64,000 nt of DNA from Adiantum capillus-veneris (GCA_014529385.2 CM043953.1:113765049-113829048), one strand, 5' to 3'; shown: positions 53,297-55,761, counted from the stretch's first letter. Numbers and translations: made by a program. The notes: generated from the letters alone by a model not told the origin.

Positions 53297-55761
53297 ATGT
53301 GTGTTGAGGTTGGTTATTGCATGCTTTGTTTTCTTGTGCTCTATAAATAGATTTTTGGGTGGGCATGTGCATATGGGTGCGTGCGTGCACGTATGAGTGG
53401 GTGTGGTGAAGTCCGTTGCTAGAGTAGGTTTCTCGTTTGTTTTCATTGGTTTCCTTGTTTTTTTGTTTTCTTTCATTGTGTTCCTTACCTTCCGCGATTT
53501 CTTGTGTTTTCCTCTCATTGGGTTCTTTGGGTTGCTGCTGTTCGCTTGTTGCTTTGTTCTCTACTTGCTTTGTTAGTGTTCTACATTAGGTTTCCAAAAA
53601 GGTGGCTGTCATTAGAGCCTCCTTCACTGTCTTCTTGGATTCCTTCCTGAGCTCTGGTCCTCAAGAGCCATGTGCAGCAAGTGGACTGATTTCTATCTTG
53701 ACTGATAGATCCTTGTTAGCTCCAGAGTAGTGCTTCTTTGCTCATCTTGTGGCATCCTCTTGCAGTTTCTTGGTGATGTCAGTTGCCTCATCCCCCGCGT
53801 CTTTGTCATCAAGTGCTCTCTCTTTTCTATTTATCCATTGCCTTTTGTTGTCAGATCATACCAGTTGGCATGAATGCTCGATGTTAGAGCTCTGGCCATT
53901 GCAAATATTCCTTGTGCTTTTCACTGCTGGTGGTCTTTGGTGGTTCAGGTTTTGATGTACAGTAGCAAAGTTTGCTTTTGGTAGAAGTGCCTACCTTTTA
54001 GAGATTGTTTTCATCCTCTCTCCATGTAGCTTGCCAAGGCACTTTTTACTCTCTGCAACTGTCTAATGACTACAAGACTGAAGGCTATCTCACAGACTCG
54101 CATCACTTCATCTTCATTTGCATCGGTATCCTCGCCTTGTTTCCTATAACCTAACTGCACTGGCTCCTTAATCGCACCTCATCCTTTTACCGTCGTCGTG
54201 TCTGCTACTGGTTCTATAGAAAATAGTCCCAATCCTATCCCTTGATTGGTATTGTGCTACACCCTTGGTGTTTTGAGTCCTGCTTTGGAATCCATGTGTG
54301 CACTCACCCTCTACTGATATGAGTGGCCTTGATGGGGGGCACCCTTCTTGCTTGTGGAGCATGTCGGACGGCGGTGAGGGTTGACCTATGGCGGCTCAGC
54401 CGATGAAGCATGGGGGAGTAGTAGGGCTGCACAAGACAGGCAGCGACAGAGATACATCATAGGCTGCAGAACAGTGGCAACTCAGAGCACCACATGCAAA
54501 GCAGGCCGAGTGAGGTGGCACTGGACGCTCGCCATAGGTGCGGGCGACTGAGCGAGCGATTTTTGTCTTACCCTTTGGTTTGATTAATGCTCCTGCTACA
54601 TTTGTGCAACACTTTATCAGGGACCAGAAGGCTATATTGGATGAACTTATGCAAGAACTTGACTTTGAGATCAGTTACAGGAAAGGATCCAGCAATTGAG
54701 TTGCTAATGCACTCAGCTAGATTCTTGAAGGTAATGCTTTATCCATAGCTGCAATCTTGACGGATTGCATATATCAAGAGGTCGATTAGGCCCACAGCTC
54801 CTAGGTGTGATAAGCGCAGTCTGGAAGGAACCTGGAATCTGTCACATTATTTACAGGCTAAAATGCCTCTTTAAAATTTCGGATTCATTTGTCTTTGAAA
54901 TATAAACAGTTTGACATTGGTACTCTTCAGCCAGTAATTAGTGTATGATGGATATGATTCAGCAGAAACTGTGGAGCTTTTATTATCTATAACTCATTTT
55001 AAGTTTAAATCAAGAAGTGTGAACACATCGAAGTGCATTACGTTTCAGTACTTAGACATCACTCTGGATGCAATTTTTATATATATTCAATGTTTATATA
55101 GCACTCTTAGATGCATATATAACATCACTTTATTTTTTTTTGTCATAAGTCCAACTTTGAAGTTTCGTATTTTTGTTAGCTTTGTACTTTTCCTATTTGC
55201 AGAACATCATTGTGTATCCTTCCAGAGCAGTCGCAATCGAACATTTCTTGTGCCTCTTTTCACCGGAACTTGCTTTAGTGGATGGAAGTCTGACAAAGTT
55301 ATTACCCCACAAATGGCTCACTACGTTCTCTGCGGAGGTGTTTTTTTGCAAGCATACTTCTGTTCTAATATTTATTATATGAAGTGATTGAATTATCTTG
55401 GTTGTAACAGTGGTATGCATGTTTCTTTCAGCAATTTGCAAGCAGTCCACGTGCAAGTTTGTTTGGAACAGATATCACTGTGATCGAAGCACCAAAACGA
55501 GCTGATCTCATCTTGAAGCTGCTGCTTATGCTGAAACCTCAGGTTGTTGTGTCTAGCCTGGCTGACTTTGAGATGAAGTCTTCAACTGCGTTTGAACGAC
55601 TTCTTGATGCCTGCTCTCAATTTGGTGCTCGCCTACTACTGGATATTTCAGATCATATTGAGCTCTCCAGCCTGCCTGGGACAAACGGTGTACTGCAGTA
55701 TCTTTCTGCTCAAGCTTTGCCTTCACATGCAACCATTGTTTGCGGGCTTCTCAAAAACAAA
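12151..55761 (+). CDS. MMT: Methionine S-methyltransferase, exons 1-9 (3' part outside window)
   Basis: MMT transfers a methyl group from S-adenosylmethionine to methionine, making S-methylmethionine, a phloem-mobile sulfur compound in plants; the enzyme is cytosolic. Nine exons join into 604 codons with consistent splice sites: intron 1 interrupts a Gly codon (phase 1), the rest are phase 0. Landmarks are [16 protein letters not shown], the SAM-binding ELGCGNG (residues 123-129), [85 protein letters not shown] and [19 protein letters not shown]. Family members are about 1,070 residues, so roughly the last 45% (aminotransferase-like part) lies beyond 64,000. No stop or frameshift occurs in any exon, so the gene looks functional. 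It spans more than 51 kb because introns 1, 7 and 9 are filled with retroelements. Confidence 0.93.
12433..13390. other. Early intron 1 sequence without recognised features
   Basis: A/T-rich, no mobile-element signature or coding motif seen. Confidence 0.4.
13391..13620. repeat. Tandem repeat, two copies of ~115 bp
   Basis: CCAATGGTCAGTTCTATTAC begins copies at 13,392 and 13,507; each ends GGGGAGGCT(C/A)T(T/A)TGCAACTTCCA. Minor differences only. Confidence 0.85.
13702..13740. repeat. (CT)n microsatellite
   Basis: About 19 CT units, followed by a longer pyrimidine-rich region to about 13,850. Confidence 0.95.
13741..14357. other. Unassigned spacer before the LTR element
   Basis: Pyrimidine-rich up to 13,900, then mixed sequence; no gene or repeat recognised. 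Confidence 0.35.
14358..14661 (+). repeat. 5' LTR of the pol-less element
   Basis: TGTTAGATTT...TATTTCA. Contains CCTATATATGTGAGGCC, a TATA-like box about 80 bp from the end. Confidence 0.7.
14987..15861 (+). other. Two overlapping open frames of unknown meaning in the pol-less element
   Basis: Frames at 14,987-15,559 (190 codons) and 15,295-15,861 (188 codons, starting [10 protein letters not shown]) overlap in different frames. Neither shows a known domain, zinc knuckle or clear composition bias towards coding. The second contains repeated aromatic/acidic stretches such as [20 protein letters not shown], which could be remnants of a gag-like helical protein. Not called as genes; recorded because the element otherwise lacks coding content. 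Confidence 0.25.
16522..16752. repeat. Tandem repeat, three copies of 77 bp
   Basis: TTTTCACACTCAGTT(T/C)GGGG begins copies at 16,522, 16,599 and 16,676. Units are almost identical. Located just upstream of the purine tract of the pol-less element. Confidence 0.95.
16902..17181 (+). repeat. 3' LTR of the pol-less element
   Basis: Starts TGTTAGATTTACACC after GAGAGGGG and ends GGTAGTCA. Confidence 0.7.
17234..17252. repeat. Short (GT)n microsatellite
   Basis: About nine GT units. Confidence 0.9.
17253..17722. other. Unassigned spacer
   Basis: Between the pol-less element and the first family A LTR. Nothing recognised. Confidence 0.3.
17723..18685 (+). repeat. Family A gypsy LTR, copy A1 (5' LTR type)
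   Basis: Ends TTGCACCTTACA and is followed by a perfect primer-binding site, so it is a 5' LTR on the + strand. It starts near TGTCATGTGG, with ~20 bp missing relative to other copies. The middle holds many spaced copies of CAGCGTTTTCAG-like motifs and a (CT)n tract at 18,512-18,541, as in the other family A LTRs. It also shares the segments AGTGAGTTTATTAACTCA and CACCTCTCTAGTGATAGAG with A2. Confidence 0.75.
18687..18698 (+). promoter_or_regulatory. Primer-binding site of the family A element
   Basis: TGGTATCAGAGC directly after the LTR end; initiator Met-tRNA type. Confidence 0.9.
18699..19063 (+). other. Short remnant of a family A leader
   Basis: Sequence after the primer-binding site. 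A T11 run at about 18,889 precedes an unassigned stretch; no gag motif is seen before the inverted LTR A2 begins. Confidence 0.35.
19064..19879 (-). repeat. Family A gypsy LTR, copy A2 (3' LTR type, truncated)
   Basis: On the minus strand it starts TGTCACATGCATATAACC after a purine tract (AAAAGGGAGGGA, 19,880-19,891), so it is a 3' LTR. It is truncated before the (CT)n part. It faces A1 in opposite orientation. Confidence 0.75.
19893..20681 (-). pseudogene. Family A gypsy integrase and C-terminal tail
   Basis: Minus-strand interior next to LTR A2. The 83-codon frame at 20,221-20,469 reads [38 protein letters not shown] and [15 protein letters not shown], the integrase core pattern ITVFVDR..KM.HF.P / LHGLP..IVSDRD..F.S.FW of Ty3-gypsy. 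The expected SDRD is LGIK here, so a catalytic Asp is lost. Closer to the LTR a frame gives [19 protein letters not shown], probably the end of the polyprotein. Upstream of 20,681 the element is cut off by the end of LTR B. Integrase would insert cDNA into the genome; this copy is dead. Confidence 0.7.
21014..22254 (-). repeat. Family A LTR, copy A3 (3' LTR)
   Basis: Minus strand: TGTCACGTGACACATC to TGCACCTTACA, 1241 bp, with the purine tract AAAAGGAGGGGA at 22,255-22,266 before it. It carries the GCTGAAAACGCT-type motif array and GACGATG triplets. Confidence 0.85.
22266..23044 (-). pseudogene. Family A integrase remnant and polyprotein C-terminus
   Basis: Two overlapping minus-strand frames. 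The upstream one (to 23,044) contains [36 protein letters not shown] and [16 protein letters not shown], which aligns by eye with the integrase piece at 20,221-20,469 ([26 protein letters not shown]). The downstream one contains [25 protein letters not shown] and FGTSTSL, a chromodomain-like or tail segment seen also beside A2. Catalytic residues are not recognisable. Non-functional remnant. Confidence 0.55.
23343..23492 (-). pseudogene. Tail of family B gypsy interior with purine tract
   Basis: Minus strand reads [12 protein letters not shown] and, near the end, [13 protein letters not shown] directly before the purine tract and LTR B. It joins in sense to the RNase H fragment on the far side of LTR A4 (KELLSI + YAK), showing A4 interrupted a continuous sequence. 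Confidence 0.55.
23493..24699 (-). repeat. Family A solo LTR, copy A4, inside family B RNase H
   Basis: Full-length LTR (TGTCACGTGCACATC, with the C of the start mutated, to GCACCTTACA). Neither a primer-binding site nor a purine tract adjoins it; both sides are family B pol. It therefore looks like a solo LTR left by LTR-LTR recombination. It includes a (GA)n tract at 23,652-23,689. Confidence 0.75.
24700..25609 (-). pseudogene. Family B Ty3-gypsy reverse transcriptase / RNase H fragment
   Basis: Minus strand from 25,609: [68 protein letters not shown] and [10 protein letters not shown], which are RT motifs in order (the LDD triad is kept, FLDD for the usual YxDD). Further on, with stops and shifts: the RNase H part [20 protein letters not shown] and [25 protein letters not shown] has decayed to [12 protein letters not shown]. 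The 5' side ends abruptly at LTR C inserted at 25,610; the 3' side ends at solo LTR A4. Dead remnant. Confidence 0.8.
25610..26718 (-). repeat. 3' LTR of element C
   Basis: Minus strand TGTACACATTGTGAATAG to TTTTGCTCCATCA. Partner of 30,977-32,085. Placed where the family B RT sequence stops. Confidence 0.88.
26719..27128 (-). other. Rearranged 3' region of element C
   Basis: Between RNase H and the 3' LTR, where integrase should be. A segment at about 26,880-26,960 resembles the RNA-end region of LTR B (CTTCGGTAT.TCTTTATT context). No integrase motif. The region appears to be a patch of unrelated LTR sequence. Confidence 0.4.
27129..28958 (-). CDS. Element C reverse transcriptase and RNase H (609 codons)
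   Basis: Copies element RNA into DNA. Residues ~115-300 carry gypsy RT motifs in order: [67 protein letters not shown] and the catalytic FFDDM (265-269). [16 protein letters not shown] and [17 protein letters not shown] follow. RNase H follows with [35 protein letters not shown] and [12 protein letters not shown], then VVADALSRK. The last ~50 residues no longer match anything and integrase is absent. The Met at 28,958 is not the true start: sense continues from the protease frame by a frameshift near 28,860. RT is otherwise uninterrupted, in keeping with a young element. Confidence 0.9.
   Translation of the reverse strand: MVVSCTENHGCLQQKDHCTERGKDSHSGCKVKGESIPTVSTSAITSIMKKHLSAYLVFAREVSDCDESNLFVLDKERSIFLQQYSDCFSDSLPSQLPPERPEDHAIDLVPGSSPPNKPPYRVSAAQQKEIMGQVQELLEKGLIQPSSSPFCSPVLLVQKKDGSWRMCIDYRALNKNTIKNRFSIPRIDDILDKLEGAAMFSKIDLKSGYHQIRIRSEDVHKTAFRTTFGIYEFLVMPFGLTNAPAAFNRMMDRIFRPHQQFVGTFFDDMIVYSKNEKEHRHHLAIVFEELRSHRLLINAKKSEFFLKEIHFLGHIVSKDGVKMDPAKVEAIKSWPDLKTVHDVRSFLGLCSYYRKFIRNFAEIASPLHALQKKAVTFRWTQKEISAFNLLKEKMTSDPVIVLPDLRKSFVVQCDACGSSIGAVLMQDGRVVAYESRILQGPEMTMQVYEKELLAVIHALLSWKHYLLGANFVVQTDHQTLRYFLTQAKSSEKHMRWANILSMFHFQIVHVEGKKNVVADALSRKPQISAVSIPYHHELDDMREQYANNEDFARVFEQLMDGQRHEHYLLKDGFMMMHGRLCVHKAIATQSYGRESCPTVCRASWYRCYS
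28817..29293 (-). CDS. Element C aspartic protease
   Basis: A 158-codon frame with [20 protein letters not shown], then [10 protein letters not shown] and a [10 protein letters not shown] segment: the retropepsin-like fold of plant gypsy polyproteins (active-site D(S/T)GA followed by F(I/L)S, and DVLLGMPWL). The active site here reads DPGA instead of the usual DSGA/DTGA. The frame overlaps the RT frame by 142 bp in a different phase; the sequences KLKG and KVKGES mark where they should join. Single-frame gag-pol is usual in this group, so I read this as a frameshift mutation. Confidence 0.8.
   Translation of the reverse strand: MAGLVPDMVDDKPNSDASELCRAWGKVRDQTVLIFFDPGAKDNFISPELASKLGIRPEEMGYTVEAGLVCPGDTEAVTPIIGKLRLHIQSYVDAEEFYIVPLDGCDVLLGIPWLFRVQRIMDAYNKKITVQSGGKTHILDVKLKGSLFPLYQLLLLLL
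29294..29470 (-). pseudogene. Element C gag C-terminus with zinc knuckle
   Basis: In a frame different from the overlapping fragment, the minus strand reads [13 protein letters not shown], a stop, then [19 protein letters not shown], a CCHC-type RNA-binding knuckle whose first Cys position is now a TGA. This places the end of gag directly before the protease and shows that gag was interrupted upstream of here. Confidence 0.65.
29470..30560 (-). pseudogene. Foreign gypsy fragment in gag: RNase H, second RNase H, integrase zinc domain
   Basis: In its first part (one frame) the minus strand reads [20 protein letters not shown] and [18 protein letters not shown], the end of a classical gypsy RNase H. 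The 369-codon frame starting at 30,491 continues with [20 protein letters not shown], then a complete second RNase H: FDGAYRK (D104), [14 protein letters not shown] (E145), [11 protein letters not shown] (D169), [12 protein letters not shown] (D219). It ends with [15 protein letters not shown] and YCWPSM, the start of the integrase HHCC domain. Two RNase H domains in a row are known from the Tat lineage. Element C's own pol has only one, so this is a captured piece of another lineage. About 1.1 kb, breakpoints inside gag. Confidence 0.8.
30561..30870 (-). pseudogene. Element C gag N-terminal part
   Basis: Minus strand: [40 protein letters not shown], then after a frameshift [20 protein letters not shown]. 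The A..WF..L and W..L...F...F patterns are those of retrotrans_gag, the structural protein of plant gypsy elements. After KARKEL the sequence switches to the foreign RNase H. A conservative start is given; an upstream Met at 31,036 would place coding sequence inside the LTR and is unlikely. Confidence 0.75.
30953..30974 (-). promoter_or_regulatory. Candidate primer-binding site of element C
   Basis: Just inside the 5' LTR the minus strand reads TTTGGCGATCCTGCTGGGGA, resembling the TGGCGCC...GGGGA sites of many plant gypsy elements. The exact tRNA cannot be named from sequence alone. Confidence 0.5.
30977..32085 (-). repeat. 5' LTR of element C
   Basis: 1109 bp, same ends as the left copy. 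To the right the sequence is not family B RT, so the insertion site has been rearranged. Confidence 0.88.
32209..32612 (-). repeat. Family A LTR fragment, copy A5
   Basis: Matches the first ~400 bp of A4 on the minus strand (TGTCACGTGCACATC...). Its junction with RNase H (GATAGAGAGAAGTTCC) is identical to that of A4. Confidence 0.75.
32613..32989 (-). pseudogene. Second copy of family B RT / RNase H with internal deletion
   Basis: Minus strand frame 32,595-32,828 contains [31 protein letters not shown] fused directly to [18 protein letters not shown]: the ~0.5 kb between the RT active site and the end of RNase H, present at 24,750-25,240, is deleted. The copy ends at about 32,989, while the matching sequence at 25,543 continues. 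It is a duplicated block rather than an independent insertion, because LTR A sits at the same base. Confidence 0.75.
32990..34640 (+). other. LTR-like sequence, related to LTR B at its 3' part
   Basis: No coding sequence. 34,440-34,480 (AAAGTATAAAGAAATACCG then AAAGGGGC) matches the RNA-end region of LTR B in + orientation. 33,800-33,960 has pyrimidine-rich CTCTCTCTC patches. Boundaries cannot be set. Confidence 0.4.
34641..36386 (-). repeat. Family A LTR, copy A6, enlarged by an internal triplication
   Basis: Minus strand starts TGTCACATGCACATC at 36,386; no purine tract precedes it, so it is a solo or truncated LTR. The right end retains the TTACTTTTACTTA region but lacks the terminal GCACCTTACA. 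It is ~0.5 kb longer than other copies because a ~300-360-bp block is present three times. It lies 0.7 kb before MMT exon 2. Confidence 0.75.
34761..35775. repeat. Three tandem copies of ~300-360 bp within LTR A6
   Basis: Copies begin GAGAGTGCTAGAGAGAGAG at 34,761, 35,118 and 35,416. Each contains GGGGTCCCTAACC, CCTCTCTA...AGAGAG, TTTGCTTTAGATTGCAC and a run of GAC/GAT triplets, and ends GCTCTGTTGGGGATCTG. Differences in length lie mainly in the GAC/GAT part. Confidence 0.9.
36387..37111. other. 3' end of MMT intron 1
   Basis: No mobile element or coding motif recognised. Ends with the acceptor TTGGGGCAG before exon 2. Confidence 0.5.
37112..37308 (+). CDS. MMT: MMT exon 2 (residues 78-143)
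   Basis: Completes the split Gly, then [36 protein letters not shown] and [24 protein letters not shown] is motif I of the SAM-binding fold. Acceptor GGGGCAG|GT; donor AAG|GTACCA. 197 bp. Confidence 0.93.
37394..37600 (+). CDS. MMT: MMT exon 3 (residues 144-212)
   Basis: [20 protein letters not shown] through [17 protein letters not shown] to IVGCIPQ. LDINP supplies the acidic residue that binds the SAM ribose. Acceptor AGCACAG|AT, donor CAG|GTTGGA. 207 bp, phase 0 at both ends. Intron 2 before it is 85 bp. Confidence 0.93.
37694..37789 (+). CDS. MMT: MMT exon 4 (residues 213-244)
   Basis: [20 protein letters not shown] then [12 protein letters not shown]. Acceptor CATGCAG|AT, donor CAG|GTATAA. 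96 bp; intron 3 is 93 bp. Confidence 0.93.
37790..38543 (+). other. MMT intron 4 (754 bp)
   Basis: A/T-rich, no inserted element recognised. A short duplicated TATATATTACCATGCTTTGTC-type stretch lies near 37,905-37,945. Confidence 0.8.
38544..38732 (+). CDS. MMT: MMT exon 5 (residues 245-307)
   Basis: [58 protein letters not shown]. Acceptor TTTACCAG|GG, donor CAG|GTAAGT. 189 bp. An alternative donor GG|GTAAAT nine bases upstream would drop three codons; the family pattern favours the one given. Confidence 0.92.
38733..39284 (+). other. MMT intron 5 (552 bp)
   Basis: No inserted element seen. Confidence 0.8.
39285..39473 (+). CDS. MMT: MMT exon 6 (residues 308-370)
   Basis: [55 protein letters not shown]. 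Acceptor CATGCAG|GC, donor CAG|GTTTGT. 189 bp; followed by an 82-bp intron. Confidence 0.93.
39556..39792 (+). CDS. MMT: MMT exon 7 (residues 371-449)
   Basis: [61 protein letters not shown]. Acceptor TTTGCAG|GT, donor AAT|GTAAGA. 237 bp. The last exon before the 15.4-kb intron. Confidence 0.92.
39793..41049. other. Start of intron 7 without recognised elements
   Basis: No coding or repeat signature; probably old, decayed repeat sequence. Confidence 0.35.
41050..42900 (-). pseudogene. Decayed LINE relics (ORF1 zinc knuckle and RT C-terminal pieces)
   Basis: Minus strand 42,353-42,697 has [13 protein letters not shown], the zinc-knuckle part of a plant LINE ORF1 (CGxxGHxxxxCP). At 42,128-42,337 it has SKAIECLWR and [20 protein letters not shown], matching the PK..GGLGI.(D/N)L...N.A motif after LINE RT. 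Frames near 41,150-41,640 (FWHIPPLQ..., ETLPHML-like spacing) may be the reverse-transcriptase zinc-binding tail. ORF1 and RT tail are too close together for an intact element, so a large deletion or several relics are involved. Confidence 0.5.
41876..42103. repeat. Tandem duplication, two copies of 114 bp
   Basis: ATCAAAGGGTGAAACCAGG starts copies at 41,876 and 41,990, both ending GCAAGTCTCCTAAC. Almost identical. Confidence 0.95.
42937..44665 (-). repeat. Family B LTR, second copy, split by family A LTR A7
   Basis: Left part (43,266-42,937 minus) matches 21,013-20,682: TTTTGGGCATCCCTT, a TATAAGTGCC box, AATAAAGAAATACCG and AAAGGGGCGC, ending GTGATTACA. Right part (44,460-44,665) matches 23,085-23,342: CCGCTTTTTGCGCTG, GACACGTGGCA. 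The beginning (TGTCACAAATGG) is missing. The two parts are separated exactly by LTR A7. Confidence 0.65.
43267..44459 (+). repeat. Family A solo LTR, copy A7
   Basis: TGTCACGTGCACATC to CGCTGCACCTTACA, 1193 bp, with no primer-binding site or purine tract beside it. It includes many AGCGTTTTTGCA / CAGCGTTTTCAG motifs and a (CT)n tract at 44,268-44,300. The flanking bases (TCAGT, TTTGT) are not a convincing duplication. Confidence 0.8.
44666..45089. other. Unassigned spacer
   Basis: Includes a direct repeat-like CTTTGGGCC.CTCGGC string at about 44,740 and 44,805. No gene. Confidence 0.3.
45090..45312 (-). pseudogene. LINE family 1 RT fragment, copy 1c
   Basis: Matches 48,640-48,860 of LINE 1b by eye, including the regions complementary to CTGCCCA(T/G)(C/T)TAC and TTCACACATGGCACG. 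Covers the RT segment before the catalytic motifs. It is cut off at a (GAA)n(GA)n tract at its 5' end and degenerate at its 3' end. Confidence 0.7.
45315..45394. repeat. (GAA)n then (GA)n microsatellite
   Basis: Six GAA units followed by about 31 GA units, directly before the 3' end of LINE 1a. Confidence 0.95.
45395..46403 (-). mobile_element. LINE family 1, copy 1a, 5'-truncated (1 kb)
   Basis: Nearly identical to the 3' kilobase of copy 1b, with the C-terminal 180-odd codons open (45,820-46,380). The 3' tail on the minus strand is GTTAATATAACATTTCATTT followed by CTCTCT. Truncated at AGCGAGGGTG, where a (TA)n(GA)n tract begins. Few mismatches to 1b, so both are recent. Confidence 0.9.
46407..46488. 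repeat. (TA)n(GA)n microsatellite between LINE 1a and 1b
   Basis: About 12 TA units followed by ~29 GA units. Confidence 0.95.
46489..49458 (-). mobile_element. LINE family 1, copy 1b, 5'-truncated (3 kb)
   Basis: Non-LTR retrotransposon with an intact RT frame, a 3' tail of ATTTC repeats, and (GA)n on both sides. It starts (minus strand) at the linker after the endonuclease, so ORF1 and the endonuclease are absent. Confidence 0.9.
46748..49402 (-). CDS. LINE 1b reverse transcriptase ORF (884 codons, lacks endonuclease)
   Basis: Makes cDNA by target-primed reverse transcription. The start Met is simply the first in the truncated frame. [13 protein letters not shown] (28-40) is the linker after an APE endonuclease. 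RT motifs: [10 protein letters not shown] (216-225), [15 protein letters not shown] (251-265), FVDFRKAFD (286-294, catalytic D288), [13 protein letters not shown] (344-356), YADD (387-390), LGKTKVMVF (421-429). A C-terminal knuckle C735-x2-C738-x8-H747-x4-C752 ([18 protein letters not shown]) follows, then a basic tail. All RT catalytic residues are kept and no stop interrupts 2.65 kb. The motif A form FVDFRKAFD and the knuckle differ from typical flowering-plant L1; the clade is uncertain. Confidence 0.9.
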   Translation of the reverse strand: MTETLHDAASEAYPHTQPDRRRHSGSMPQNSWYDEECREMRAQLQRDLHLGVITYRQSRIAFRRLVRKKKRAYLAQMERDLYQLFLSRDSGEAWRLFHEHSPPPVITSPDVWGQYATSLYTVPGQDPLPDPTEPCPPTSTFFTTEMVKRAIDRMRTRRAYDHDGLVAEHFIHARDMLMEVLAVLFNRAMCEGLPETWRLSTIVPIFKAGDPTEPGNYRTIMVGHTLARLYASIIEQQLSNWAEGEGVRAKGQAGFRRGFSTLDHILTLRAIIEEGRSHGRRIYCSFVDFRKAFDMVPRARLMRRLQEMGVPTVLIWGIMALYRSVMGHVRTPEGISDLVHSTIGVKQGCPLSPTLFGMYVDEVSDYIDREGDRGAQLAGTWIPLLLYADDIVLISDSPEGMQRQLDALHSFAEDSGLSVNLGKTKVMVFNTTPQWIRRSAPTFTYGQEIVEYTDAYTYLGIVFTGPRFSLGRAAKTRLTRAYAALGGLERMCSQVQFQEPRTKLWLFDTLVASAMMYGVQVWGPSVGQDGWRGMERPLVSMISRLIRAKASVPHAIIRAELAAPPMEIEALTRSVSFVHSLWDTTRDRYARLALESSRQLALQGDTSCWYAQMTSWFQTHGFTMDRLPPFQYSLQAPSLSLTRVEITRLIRQDLIQLDTRRTWIEPPQELSTKMAFYREHLLHLTGDGFVIRPSYMDTHMSHGLRCAIGQIRTSSHQLEIETGRFRGIPADSRICRLCQREPETELHYICHCTVFYEIRGRFHCLFREGFGPLSRVMSYEDQRCLGLYLLELHRYRDTLLGRARERQSQRHITDFFSLDMGQPEEQPPLQSSSHTHSTTTGTLIDRALELQRYRRPRLRRGATQHRRRLQQKIRAILSRHPECR
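49459..49549. repeat. (GA)n microsatellite, ~45 units, between LINE 1b and LINE 2
   Basis: Uninterrupted AG/GA, the longest dinucleotide tract in the window. Confidence 0.97.
50117..52489 (-). CDS. LINE 2 reverse transcriptase ORF (790 codons), catalytic Asp lost
   Basis: Same architecture as LINE 1b: [13 protein letters not shown] at the start, [43 protein letters not shown] (361-364), [10 protein letters not shown], and a C-terminal [18 protein letters not shown] knuckle. RT motif A reads FVAFRKAFD (260-268) where LINE 1b has FVDFRKAFD: the catalytic Asp is Ala262, so this copy should be inactive. A 57-bp in-frame duplication repeats [15 protein letters not shown] (DNA 50,512-50,625). The frame is otherwise open. 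The N-terminal Met is probably internal to a longer endonuclease-RT protein separated by a poly-C frameshift. Confidence 0.88.
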   Translation of the reverse strand: MPQNRWYDDECRELYRHLRARRALGEITEREARRHMKTLTRQKRRAFEEAQELELYHLFMSMDSATAWRTLREPHPTTAIEDPQIWHDYAKRLYEVPGQPPIPQPHEPRPTCSSFFTAEMVERAIRRMQHRRSADHTGLQSEHIIYAASTIAPLIAHVFNRAIGEGFPEEWTQHTIVPIHKSGDTLDPGNYRTIMIGHTMAKLYGAVLEAQLSCYAEIEGLRAPCQAGFRRAFSTTDHIFVLHCLIDGAKARKKGLYCCFVAFRKAFDTVPRERLFQRLHSIGVPTEMIWAIYALYERVTGRVRCPGGFSETIASTIGVKQGCPLSPTLFGLYIDEISDYILRAGGEGSNLAGTPVHIMLYADDIVLISESPEGLQRHLEALDEFNTHRGLTVNLGKTKVMIFHTSSAVRSAATFTAAGGQVDVVTSYVYLGITFTSLPGPFTMRQAAVDRLTRGYAALAMLERRCHQAHFQEPRTKGWLFDTLVTPALMYTATVWAPGLTADQWTQLERPQVCMISRLLRSKKTVPHDIIRAELATPPMVVEALFQTVCFIQRMRELPPDRLTRRAFEAAIQLSESGHERAWYSQVRAWFEGHGLDMESLPPFQYDPHSPYVHLSRSERNLVLRQDLWQLYTRRVWESPVATIQDLWQLYTRRVWESPGLGTRMSDYRDQFLTILSGGFIQRPRYMDTYMPHSSRVAIGQLRVASHRLEIEIERHTGVPREESVCRACTEEVESEEHFVCRCRAYTEIRGRYEALFRGQPTLREIMDSRDQRQLGRFLLEIQSHRDTLL
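50512..50625. repeat. 57-bp in-frame tandem duplication in LINE 2
   Basis: CAGGTGACTCCCAGACTCTC starts at 50,512 and 50,569; it adds 19 codons to the RT C-terminal region. Confidence 0.93.
52496..52512. repeat. G17 homopolymer breaking LINE 2 endonuclease-RT frame
   Basis: C17 on the coding strand encodes a Pro run. Upstream endonuclease and downstream RT are in different frames across it. A slippage change or sequencing error of one or two bases would explain the split. Confidence 0.85.
52513..53236 (-). pseudogene. LINE 2 APE-type endonuclease, C-terminal part
   Basis: Open without a start from the (GA)n tract: [20 protein letters not shown], then [25 protein letters not shown] and [11 protein letters not shown]. 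These are the GDFNA, (S)xxDYI and DH motifs of apurinic-endonuclease-like nucleases that nick the target site. The N-terminal third, including the first metal-binding Asn/Glu, is missing by 5' truncation. The usual SDH reads ADH. The frame runs to the poly-C tract. Confidence 0.8.
53237..53294. repeat. (GA)n microsatellite at the 5' end of LINE 2
   Basis: About 29 GA units. Confidence 0.97.
53295..54562. other. Unassigned intron 7 sequence
   Basis: T-rich on this strand up to ~54,100; no element signature or coding motif recognised. Confidence 0.35.
54563..54720 (+). pseudogene. Gypsy RT fused to RNase H end by deletion
   Basis: [19 protein letters not shown] (RT motif [13 protein letters not shown]) is followed after a few residues by [16 protein letters not shown]-like sequence, a stop and VANALS, which is the end of RNase H (DFEI.Y.KG..N.VADALSR). 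About 900 bp of pol between the two is missing. A short + strand relic near exon 8. Confidence 0.75.
54721..55202 (+). other. 3' end of MMT intron 7
   Basis: T-rich and ends CTATTTGCAG; no element recognised. Confidence 0.5.
55203..55337 (+). CDS. MMT: MMT exon 8 (residues 450-494)
   Basis: [20 protein letters not shown] then [25 protein letters not shown]. Corresponds to the N(I/V)(I/V)[10 protein letters not shown] block at the start of the central region. Acceptor ATTTGCAG|AA, donor GAG|GTGTTT. 135 bp. Confidence 0.92.
55432..55761 (+). CDS. MMT: MMT exon 9 (residues 495-604)
   Basis: [77 protein letters not shown]. Acceptor TTTCAG|CA, donor AAA|GTAAGA. 330 bp. The next family block (a V(Y/F).DLEVAF-type start) is not found before 64,000. 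Confidence 0.93.

Larger units (their letters stand above)
39793..55202 (+). other. MMT intron 7 (15,410 bp)
   Basis: Donor GTAAGA, acceptor CTATTTGCAG. Exon 7 ends IPISQN and exon 8 starts [13 protein letters not shown], contiguous in the family apart from one or two residues. The intron contains LINE relics, a nested LTR pair and the (GA)n-separated LINE array. Confidence 0.88.
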
